NCBI RefSeq assembly: GCF_026914185.1 | Contig: NC_070560.1 | Span: 2,843,501-2,907,500, forward strand | Length of the DNA stretch: 64,000 nucleotides | Direction: 5' to 3' | From: Puccinia triticina | Taxonomy: Eukaryota; Basidiomycota; Pucciniomycetes; Pucciniales; Pucciniaceae | Shown: one piece after another, positions 37,800 to 46,993 of the stretch | How positions within the stretch are numbered: position 1 is the stretch's first letter | How the letters are laid out: every line of letters starts with the position of its first letter | Made by a program: the position numbers and the translations under genes | The notes under the pieces: model-generated | Databases searched by the model: none | Told to the model about the DNA's origin: nothing | What the model saw: the letters and a program-made list of their open reading frames with translations, nothing else

Positions 37800-38405
37800 A
37801 ATGGTTTGTGACAGAACATAATCAAATACTATAGAATTATATTTGGTAGTACATAGTATAGAATCAGTTACAATTACATAGTTAGGGTGTAGTTTCTACA
37901 GGTGCACACACGTACCCCTGTATGGTTGCATGAAATCATCAGTCACATGTTGGATCACACGTTTATCAGAAGGCTCACTAGCTAAAATCCCTCAACAGAA
38001 GCTTCCATGCAGCAAAAATCCCTCACAGGAGAAGTCACACCAGCATAAATCCCTCAGCTTACTTCCCCACCAGCAAAAATCCCTCACATTTTACTATATA
38101 AGGAGCCCTTCCTCCCCCCTCATTTGAATTCAGCATGTGAATAGCAGCCACCAACCAACCAGTCACTCATTCATTTAACAGTGTGATCTCAAACATCCAC
38201 TCACCCAACACCTGTGATCATATGTAATCAGGTTCTTAAATAGCTTGTGTCATTGCACATCATCTGCATTGTTTGATCTAAGTCTGATAGAGACTACTAC
38301 ACATAGTGATCTCTATCAAGGTTTTGCCACAACAATAAATAAATTTTGTTTTCAGAATCCTTGTGTAGTAAAATAGAGGGGCAGGTCCTTCAAACCACCC
38401 GTAAC
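37800..38405 (+). mobile_element. solo-LTR-like sequence
   Basis: It holds a TATA box (CTATATAAGG at 38094-38103), a polyadenylation-like AATAAATAAA at 38333-38342 and an end reading CCCGTAACA. A motif GCAAAAATCCCTCA is repeated four to five times before the TATA box. A related promoter block (GCTAAAATCCCTCA, then TATAAAAAGAGGC) occurs at 59150-59240. No internal coding region adjoins it. The left boundary is approximate. Confidence 0.55.
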
Positions 38406-38459
38406 ATAAATATTGCTTAACTGCAAATATCATATTTGTTATCTCCCCCTCACAGAACT

Positions 38460-38830
38460 GCCACCCGTCCCAAAGGAGTTCTCACACCGGTGCATGGTCA
38501 TTGAAGGGAATCAATCAGAATACATAGTCCCTTCAATGGCCAATGGTCATCAAGGGGAATAACTATTCCCTTCAATGACCAATGGTCATCAAGGGGAATA
38601 AATAGTACCTTCAATGACCAATGTTCATTGAGGGGAATACATCATGCATGGGCTCTTTGATGACCAATGGTCATTGAGGGGAATGTCCATTTGATGACCG
38701 TAGGTTAAGGCTGGGACCCAAACCCCGGCTTTTGCCATTGGGCCATGCCTCAGGGTTAGGACATCGGCATGGGACTCATATAATGCCCCAAGACCCGGGT
38801 CATGACAGGCTCTGAGGATGGGGGCAAGGG
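38460..38830. repeat. 39-bp hairpin satellite plus unique tail
   Basis: Five units of about 39 bp (GGTCATCAAGGGGAATAACT...) contain facing arms AATGACCATTGG and CCAATGGTCAT-type palindromes. The tail (ACCGTAGGTTAAGGCTGGGACCC...) recurs in opposite orientation at 41930-41985, next to a similar satellite-like stretch. The two are therefore inverted copies of one repeat family. Confidence 0.7.
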
Positions 38831-39070
38831 TGCATCTTTTTTTTTTAGTTTTCAACCCTTTTCTCTGCTCAAAATTCATTTTATGCATCTTTTACTTGTG
38901 TAGATACAACTCACAATGATTGAAATCATGAGATTCTCCCAGATGCCTCAAGCTCAGAGGATTGGTGAATACCACACAATATGAGGTCAAAAGACCAGGT
39001 GATCACAGAAAAGGTAGCCTGCGTGCTAAGGATGAGCACGTAGAGTAAATAGTGTTCTAGGGTCCAGAGC

Positions 39071-39399
39071 AACGGTGGGCCGCTATGCTACATTTAGTCT
39101 GTAGTTCAGCGCAGCGTAGCGGATCTAAACTACAAATGATGGGGTTTTCTGTTAGCGGACAGTGATTTCCCTCTACCTCTAAAAGGCACCTCTTGAAACT
39201 ACAGGGCCTCTATCGCCGCTATCAGCGCTAGCAGTGCTATTCAACTGCTAAAAATGCTGATAGCGCTGTTAGCTCCCGTTAGTGTAGCGTAGCGGCCCGT
39301 AGCGGGCGCTACAGCTAATGGCACTGCGTCAGGAACTACGCAACGCTGAAATAGCAGATAGTGCACGCTACAGATAGTTTAGTGTAGCGGCCCACCGTT
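39071..39399. mobile_element. hAT-like MITE, AACGGTGGGC ends, copy 1
   Basis: The 329-bp element starts AACGGTGGGCCGCTA and ends with the inverted copy. It is flanked by the 9-bp direct repeat GTCCAGAGC (39062-39070 and 39400-39408), which fits an 8-bp hAT-type target duplication plus one chance base. The interior is full of TAGCGC and CGTAGCG palindromes. A second member lies at 58656-59133. Confidence 0.9.
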
Positions 39400-39408
39400 G
39401 TCCAGAGC

Positions 39409-40316
39409 CTGAGTTCATGCTATTCTCTCTGAACCCAAGAAGCTAAAGTATCGTGCAATTATCAAATCGCAATACTTGTCACCCTAGATCCGGCCAAGAG
39501 ACCAGAGAGGTACCTCACTACCTCAAGGAGTCCATCACCGGTCAAGGTAGTGTGTAGACCCTGCTATGAGGATATTAGATGAAGCACTGTGTTCTTTCCA
39601 TCTAGGAATCTACTCCTATTGTGTACTTAGGATGAGGATCAAGTAGTGGAGGCTACCAAGATCACCTGAAAAAAAGCCTTCAAGAGTACCCAAGAGGAAT
39701 TTCAAGGGATCTTGATTTCTAAAAATCTCCAGGCAGAGAAAGATGGTAAATAGTTCTCTGCCCATGACCAACAAACGCTTTAGAGAAGTCAAACATTGTT
39801 TTGATCTTGTGCGCTGACCCAGGATCAGTGGATCTATAGCACAAGGTCCTTAGCTTAACCCTGGCCAAGAAGATGAGGTACTTGGGGACTGGCAAAGAGG
39901 TTTATCACAAACTCTTCACCTCCTAAAGAACAGCAAACAATATAAAACGTGGGCCTTTGAGCGAGTGAAGGCCCCCCAGAACCGTCAAACCACTTCATTG
40001 CATTGCCAGCATCGACCCCATCAGCTTCAGACTTGATTGACCGCCGCCCTTTTCTGAAAATCTGACCAGATTCCCTGCCTTTTTCAGGATTCCCTCCTCT
40101 GAGTGAGTCCTCTCTTTTCCTTTAACTTTATTGGAGCCACCTCCAATTCCCCTGGGAACTGTATAAGTTCAACCACACCTGCTTCTCAGGCCCCAGAAGT
40201 ACAGGCACCTAAGCACCCCTACCTAGCAGGCCCTATAGTACCCCGGAGGGAACTCAAATAACCCACATGCTTGTGGCCCCTCCATTAAACATCATCTAAA
40301 AAGAATATTATTATTT
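39409..40316. other. non-coding repeat-like sequence
   Basis: No gene is seen. The end (about 40200-40290: GGAGGGAACTCAAATAACCC...GGCCCCTCC) resembles 36925-36967, suggesting another dispersed repeat. Confidence 0.4.
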
Positions 40317-40735
40317 TTGTATCTTGCGCTCCTCTGCGGGCTACTGAACGCCGTCGCCAGTGTAGCTAGAAGAGAAGTCCTTCTCTTGGCATCACCCAAG
40401 CCTGACAGCTCGGTACCATTCCTTGAGGCAAATAAGGACCAGCCCCTCCTTCCCCTTGCCCTAAAAAAATTCGATGCCACCTGCTTGGAAAGCAAGCCAG
40501 TGACATCCCCTCCGCGGCCTCCCACCACGCCTCCACCAACGAGGTCCGCTGGCTGGTCATCAAGGCCTACTACCAAACCAGCCTCCTACCGACGCCCGCC
40601 CACTTACCCCCGCCCCCTGTGGGAAGATTGTGGAGGAACAACAAGCCCCAGAAGAAGCTCGTCGCCTTCCTGGGCGGCCAGGACATCAACAGTGCTTGGC
40701 CAAGCGCAAGGGCTGACACTGAACGGGCTTTTTTT

Positions 40736-41545
40736 GCAGCTCAGGGTCTAAACGGGTTGGGTTTGGGTCAAAAAACAACACCCAAACCCGACCCAACATT
40801 TAGCGCGGGTCAGGTTGGGTTGGGGCAGATTTTAAAATATGCTGCCCGAACCCAACCTGATGTCATACTATTTTGGGTTGGTTTGGGTCTTGGGTTGAAC
40901 CGACCTCTTAGGCACCAAAAGCCCCCAACTTGGCTGTTGGAGGCGTCATAGTTGTGTCAGCAGTGGGCAGATACGTTATCCAAAATTTTGCATTTTTGGT
41001 TTGTAAATTTGAATTTTGCACACAAAGGTTCAAGTTATCAGCAAGATTTAAAGATCAGGGCTTTGTAACACTATTATCTTGAATCTCAACAAAAAAAAAT
41101 CCATGTTTCTTGAGTAATTTTCTTCTAATCATTGATTACGCAACAGATTTTCAGTTATCTGTAACTAAGTTACAGATAACTGAAAATCTTTTGCGTATTC
41201 AATGATTAGAAGGAATTTACTCTATAAAAATGTGATATTTTTGGCACAAATTGAAGATAATGGTGTTACAAAGCCCTGATCTTTAAATCTTGCTGATAAC
41301 TTGAACCTTTGTGTGCAAAATTCAAATTTACAAACCAAAAATGCAAAATTTTGGATAATGTATCTGCCCACCACTGGTTGTGTTGAAGGCTGACCCAATT
41401 AGGAAATAGGCTGCCCAAACCCAACCCAACAATTTTACAAGTTGGGTTGGGTTGGGTTTGGGTCATGTCATTTTCTTTAAGAATGTGCCCAAACCCAACG
41501 GGTCTCAGGTTGGTTTTGGGTTGGCCCGACCCATTTACACCCTGA
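40736..41545. mobile_element. AACCC-rich element, copy 2, inserted in the FAS1 fragment
   Basis: The ends are inverted: CAGGGTCTAAACGGGT at the left, ACCCATTTACACCCTG at the right. GCAGCT occurs on both sides, as a possible target duplication. It shares blocks with 35395-35765. It is itself interrupted by the foldback element at 40958-41376. CAGGG termini suggest a hAT-like origin. Confidence 0.7.
40958..41376. mobile_element. 419-bp foldback MITE, near-perfect palindrome
   Basis: The left half is repeated almost base for base in inverted form by the right half. The centre is GTAACTAAGTTAC near 41170. Ends read CAGCAGTGGGCAGATAC and its inverse. GTTGTGT flanks it at 40951-40957 and 41377-41383, a 7-8 bp duplication of hAT type. 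Copy 1 of the host AACCC element shows the uninterrupted site. Confidence 0.9.
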
Positions 41546-41839
41546 GTCGCAGCTGACTGGGGGTGTTGCCGGGCATTTGCAAGGGGTAGTAGGAGCCGCG
41601 CTGATCAGCAGACACCTGGGTGCGGGGAAGGGCAGCTGCACAGGACCGGTCCTAGCTGGACGGAGCTCAAGAGGTCGGCAATCCATGCGCTTGGATTGCT
41701 GTTCTACATCGGCCTTGAGACCGCCTGGGCCTTCCCCCAGACCTTGCTGCCCCCCAAGCTCATCTCTGTGACCGCCAAGAACAAGGGCTTGCCATCACCG
41801 GCCTCCCCCTTGACTTTATGGTCCAAGCCTCCGGCGGCA

Positions 41840-42110
41840 AGGACTAGATTCCCCTCTGGGGTTGAATTTTTTTGGTTCCATCCCTGGGGTTCAGGGCATG
41901 CCCCAATCAGTCCAAGGTCTGTGCTTCGGGACAAGCCTCATGCCTTGTCCCAAACCTCGGGTCCCACCCTTACCGTAGGTCATTGATGGCTGATTGTGTT
42001 GGATTGGTCATCAATCTCAATGGCCGGTTGTGTTGGCCCATTGGTTGGAGTGTGTACTCCGGTTGGTGACCAATAAAAATTCTTTACCAGCCATTGAGGG
42101 GATTAACAGA
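41840..42110. repeat. inverted copy of the 38.5-kb repeat
   Basis: The phrase GGTCCCACCCTTACCGTAGG near 41960 is the inverted, diverged form of the tail at about 38695. The following TTGGTCATCAATCTCAATGG and ATTGGTTGG phrases resemble the hairpin satellite units. Confidence 0.55.
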
Positions 42111-42804
42111 CCTGTGGGGGTAGATTTGGGGTGTGTTGTGTAAGCGTGCCAATATCACCCCAAATAAACTCCCAGGGGTATTATCCAAATACACTCCCAG
42201 GGTCATTATGTAGGAAAGGGTGGGGATGATGAGGGGCCAAGCAATGAGGAAATTTTTGGATACAATATAGGCCTTGGTGAGGCACCGTTATACAAAAGCA
42301 GTGATTATTTGTAAGAGCCCGCTAATGGGGGAGGGCTCTTCACTGGGACAAGGGGGGCTCAGGGACACAGAGGCGGAGCCTCAAGCAGTTCTAGAACCTG
42401 CGGTGGGGTTGTTTACTGGCTCAGGAGAGATATGAAGGCAATCTCTGCGTCAGACTATCTAAAAGGTGATGAGGAGAAAAGGGAAAAAGAGGAAATTGGG
42501 ATGAGAGCTTAACTGGCTTGGGAGAGATATGAAGGCAATCTCTGCCAAGTCAGGATGGGTGGGGGAGTGATTGGGTTCAGTAGGGGATCATTTGGGATCC
42601 TGTGATCCTGCTTGTGACACCTCCAAGGGGAGGGGTTACATTATTACATAACATCACTGCTGTCAAACAGGGCCCTAGTCATCTGAATTTTTCCAATCAG
42701 ACCTGGTGCAAAATGTTTTCCTGGATTTCAGTTTGAAGGAGAAATAACATATTACCAAAACCAACTTCCAAATCCTAGTTTTGAATACTTTATGATAAAA
42801 AAAA
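42111..42804. other. non-coding, with a short direct repeat
   Basis: GAGAGATATGAAGGCAATCT occurs at 42425 and 42522 within similar flanks. CTGTCAAACAGGGCCCTAG near 42660 resembles a TIR end but has no visible partner. No gene is seen. Confidence 0.4.
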
Positions 42805-43740
42805 CCAGATAATTTCATGGAGGTACTGGCCCGCCAATTTTTCCAGAGAAATTTAATTTCCGCCCCTGGACTGCCAAGTTGGCCAGTCTTCTGCCAAAGT
42901 TGCCCAAGTTGTGGCACTGAACCGCCATCCATACCAAGGAACATCGGAAACAGACCCCTCCCCGGGTAGATCACCGCAGCGGTGCCCAGGCTGTGAGCCC
43001 GAACCGGTACATCTGTCTCAACAGGCAACCTGAGGCACATATACCCTTGATGACCAGTATTGTTCCGGTCATCAATACTTGATAAAAAGTGAGGTACACA
43101 CCTCCTTGACTGGTACGGTCCCAGTCATTGAGGTACATACCTTAATGTCCAATATCGTATTGGTCATTGAGGTATACACCTCACTGACCGGCCCAATATC
43201 AGTCATTGAGGTACACACTTCAATGACCAGAATCTATGTATTTCCATTGGTCATTGGGGTCAGTATAATGCCAGTCATCTTGATACATGCCTTGATTACT
43301 GCCATGACACCAGTCATCCAGCTACAACAACAGTCGGTGAGGTACCTTGCTGACCATTATCATATTTGTCTTTGAGCTACATACACACCTCACTGACTGA
43401 GGCAGTATTGGTCTTTGAGGTGTACACCTCACTGACCAATGTTATATTGGCCATTGAGGTATACACCTCACTGAACAATGTTGTATTGGTCATTGAGATG
43501 GGTATATGTCCCTCCGGTTGCCTGTTGAGACAGATGTACCGGTTTGGGCTCACAGCCCGGGCCCTGCTGCGGTGATCTACCCGGGGAGGGGTCTGTTTTC
43601 CAATGTTCCTTGGCATGGATGGCAGTTCAGTGCCACAACTTGGGCAACTTTGGCAGAAAACTGGCCAACTTGGCAGGCCAGGGGCGGAAATTAAATTTTT
43701 CTGGCAAAATTGGCGGGCCAGTACCTCCATATAATTTGGT
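42805..43740. mobile_element. long-TIR foldback element with satellite interior
   Basis: The left arm (about 42810-43060) and right arm (about 43481-43736) are inverted copies of roughly 250 bp, matching at well over 85% by eye. Both contain CCCCTCCCCGGGTAGATCAC and GCCAAGTTGGCCAGT. Between them lies a 39-bp tandem array. There is no coding capacity, and outer target duplications were not resolved. Confidence 0.85.
43080..43495. repeat. 39-bp satellite made of paired hairpins
   Basis: About ten units run GAGGTATACACCTCACTGAC then CAATGTTATATTGGTCATT. Each unit holds two palindromes (GAGGT facing ACCTC, and TGACCAAT facing ATTGGTCA). Its period and second palindrome match the satellite at 38460-38700. 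Confidence 0.85.
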
Positions 43741-43935
43741 GTTTTTGATATTTTTTGGTATTTTTGGATCAACACTGCAAAAATTAAAATACTCAGTTGG
43801 AATCATGGGGTGTTGTGACAAAACCCATGGCCAAGAACCAAATTTCCATTTTATTTTGGATGAGGCACTGATACATGAAAAGATACATGCCAATACATTG
43901 CAATTACTGCACTTTTGCAGTGTTGGCTGGATGCA

Positions 43936-45991
43936 TTATCTTTGATCCACTTGACATTGAAGGAAGCTTTGCACAAGGCAAGAAAGATTGAAATGAAAGG
44001 ATTTTGACATATTAATTTTCTTCTTTAAAACTTGTAGCATTTTTTCATCTTCCTCATCCCTTAATTGATTTTCTGTCAAACATATGGATCTCATCAAATA
44101 ATACTTTACCTGGTTGATTTGTCTTACCTGTGAGTAGATTTCCTTGATTTCATCACCATTGAGAATGTCACTTATCATTTGCTTATGTCTCTTCAGAATT
44201 ATCTTGAGGTACTGTTTCATTTGTCTCATCTGTTCTAAACTTTTACTGGATTTATTTCTTTTGAGCTTTGTAACAAAACTTGGATCCCTTAACTGATCAA
44301 CATATTGGTGTATCTCACTTAGCTCTTCAAGGAGATTGAAGCTTCTGGAAATTAAATCCCAGTTTTTCTTAAAATTATGGCTCTCTGGATCAATTTTGAG
44401 AGCTTCTTCTCCAAAATTGTCTTTGATAAAATCTAGATAAAGGAAGCATATTATTTTTCTTTCTTCTCTCTCATATTTTGTGGGGGTCTTCAAGAAGTAT
44501 TTTTTTGCCTTTTCCATGGTATCATGTATTCTGGTATTGGCCATGATGTCATCCATTTCTATCTTTTTCATATTTTCAAAGTTTGAAGTTTCAAGATCAT
44601 TACCCAAAGAATTGAAGATAGCTTCAGAGTTAAAGACTGAAATGAATATTTCATCTGCTCTTAGTCTCTTCAATGAATGATTATGAATCATAAGGGACTT
44701 CAGACAGAGATAAGAAAACTGTACTTTTTCCTTTTTACCAATAACTTTGGAGAATTTTTATTTCCAATTGAAATTTAAGGATGGCAGAGGGGTCATACTC
44801 AAATGGTCAGCATAAAAGATATATGATCCTGTGAAAAAAAAAACTTTCATTCTATTTACCTTGAAATATGCTCCAAAAGTGTGATGAATATTGGTTTCTG
44901 AGGATGAATTGGGGTCTAGGATACTGAGGATAAAATTCATCCCTATTGTATCTTAATTCAAAAGTTGCAATCAGGTTCCTTGCTGCCAATTTGAGGGTTT
45001 TTGGCATTAGGAGGAAATGGCTGAACTGTGTTTCAGATATCAACTGATGCTGGAACATATAGTCAACGGTTTGAAAGATGATTCTTTGTAATTTCAAAGC
45101 TGTTTTATTCCTTTCAGGAAGTAAAATGTGTCTTCTTGAAAGATAGTTCAATTCAATCAACAGGACATGCAAGCTTTTGATGATTGAATCTGTTGAGATC
45201 CCCTCAGCTGTGGCAGTTGCAAATGTAATTGGCATCATTGCTTTCAGACAGCCCATTCCATATTTCACTGACCCTGAATTCTTTCTTGCTTCCCCATCAA
45301 TCAAAACATCAGTTCTATTTCTGATGTGAGCTGAAAGGAGCTTGTGAATATGCCCTATTTCATGCAACTTCTTTAGAATCTCAGGAGCATTTTCATTTTC
45401 TTGATTCTTGAGTTCTTCCGGAGCTTCCTTTCTTAAATGATACAAGTCTCTCTTTATTAGGGCAAACTCATTCTTGAGTGAATCTCTTTGAACTTTAAAG
45501 ATGGTGAAATTAATCATCTTCATTTCAATGAAACATGGCAAAGAATCTGAAAGAAACCCACTTTGTTTCCATTCAACTGAATCAATCAACATCCCAAGAT
45601 CTGATATTAGGACACGAATATAGGTACACAAAATTCAGCTTGGAGAAATTTATAGCAGATGCATTCCTCCATCTTACCCATTTGTGGGCCTTCTCTTATT
45701 CGGAAGTTTTGATTGTTCAAGTGAGGGAAAGTAATCTTGTACTTCTGAATTGTTTCTGCCTCTGCTGAGATTAGAGGTGATAATGGCTCACCTTTGATGA
45801 TCGTATCATCTACTGGCTTGATCTCTTTTAGCGAGAGATGGAATCAAGCATCAGCCGATCAGCTGTTGTTTGACTTTAGAAACGGGAATAGATATGCACT
45901 CACCAAGTGCAGGCAGCAGGGCCATGATGCGATGTATCACTGTGACTTGTACGAAATAGAAAAATAGCGAGCATTTTCTTTGGTGCCACAT
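43936..45991 (-). CDS. candidate secreted protein, lineage-specific family, copy 2 (587 aa)
   Basis: Function unknown. The minus-strand exons 45991-45904, 45824-45630, 45600-45562, 45492-44860 and 44744-43936 join in phase to 587 codons. The first exon encodes a signal-peptide-like start (basic MWHQRK, then SLFFYFVQVTVIH). Conserved phrases with copy 1 include RRHILLPERNKTALKLQR, PKTLKLAARNLIATFELRY, YPRPQFILRNQYSSHFW, EREERKIICFLYLDFIK and IHQYVDQLRDPSFVTK. The last 30-40 residues diverge completely from copy 1 after QVL. A TAA near 44758 lies in the predicted last intron, not in coding sequence. Both copies remain open over five exons, which suggests past selection on the protein. No domain recognised. 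Confidence 0.75.
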
Positions 45992-46993
45992 ATCAATCTT
46001 CATCTCCGGTTGAAAGACTGGATTTGTCCAAACTTATAAAACGTCGGCACAAACTCGGCTGTTGGTGAGGATAACTGGTCAAATCCAAAGCTGAGGCAAC
46101 AGGCCACAGAGTTTGACTACTGACGTTGAGATATCCTTCTCCCTCGTCTGCGGCTCGATGAGCTAATAATTGGGTCGTCTTTGTTCAAAGAGAATACGAT
46201 CTTTACTTGTTCACCTCAACTGCACCTCTCCACTAATCTAAGAATTTTTTTAGATTCCTTGCGTTTCAATGCGCTTTTTTTGGGCACAAGTCGAGTCCGC
46301 AGGAGTGCGACCGCTCACAAATATCTTGATCGCGGCTGCTGCTTGAGAGCCGAAATTAGCCCAGAGGCGCCACAGCGCCTCCACCTTCGAGCCTTGGCGC
46401 CTCCACCCCGAAGGCCTCCCTCGGGACCTCATTCAGTCTGCTCGAGAACATTCTTTGTCACAAGTTTTGCCCCGCATTTTACAAAAGTGGGGAGGTAGAG
46501 CGGTGTCGATGCTGGTTTTCTTTGCTTGTTACTAAGCCTTCTGTTCTATGTATCACTTCAATCCGCGGCTCAGATGGGATCGGAATCAACGAAAGCTGCG
46601 TGCAAGTCTCGGCCGAGAAGTTACGGAGCATCAAACCTCAGCAAAGCATCGTGCTTGTTGTTTCAAGTGCCGACGGCCCGACTTGTGGAAGGAGTGGAGG
46701 CTCGGGTTCATGGTGGGTGAGCCAGACATCGTCTCTAAGGGAGTCACATCAAGGAACCGTGGTAAGAGAGATTCGTGCCACCCATCGGAAACACATTCAC
46801 AACATCCTGCGCACTCGAAGACACATTCCTCAACAGATATATACAATAAAAAAACTGTTTATCACAACGATACAAAATCCAGCGGAGCAAGACCAAGTGT
46901 ATGCCAAACAAAGCAAACACACGGATTGCGGTTGATGGCTGTAGATATAGAAAAAAACAGAAAGAGAGGGAGACGGTTTGAAAAAGGATGTTG
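45992..46993. other. duplicated 5' flank of secreted copy 2
   Basis: Parts of 46130-46520 resemble 24590-25020 upstream of copy 1, for example CACAAGTTTTGCCCCGCATTTTA against CACAAGCTTTGCCCCACATTTTG. Plus-strand frames here are not supported by any domain. The last 470 bp would be the 3' flank of the alpha-amylase. Confidence 0.5.

Larger units (their letters stand above)
40317..41830 (+). pseudogene. fragment of fungal fatty acid synthase beta subunit (FAS1), split by insertions
   Basis: Two pieces flank the AACCC element. The left piece has KKLVAFLGGQDIN, resembling the FGGQG start of the FAS1 acetyltransferase domain. The right piece has GHLQGVVGAALIS, like the GHSQG nucleophile motif with Ser replaced by Leu, and GLLFYIGLETAWAFPQTLLPP followed by NKGLPSPA, a close match to the FAS1 acyltransferase region. 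The fragment covers only part of one domain, changes frame and is interrupted from 40736 to 41545, so it is a dead duplicate. The left piece is less certain than the right. Confidence 0.6.

Noticed and set aside
38690..38760. A tRNA gene or tRNA-derived SINE (GGCCCAATGG and GGTTTGGGTCCC on the minus strand)
   Set aside because: The A-box and B-box-like motifs are too close together and no acceptor or anticodon stem forms.
44758..44760. Premature TAA in secreted copy 2
   Set aside because: The exon phase in both copies is satisfied only if this stretch is intron (44859-44745), so the stop is not in coding sequence.
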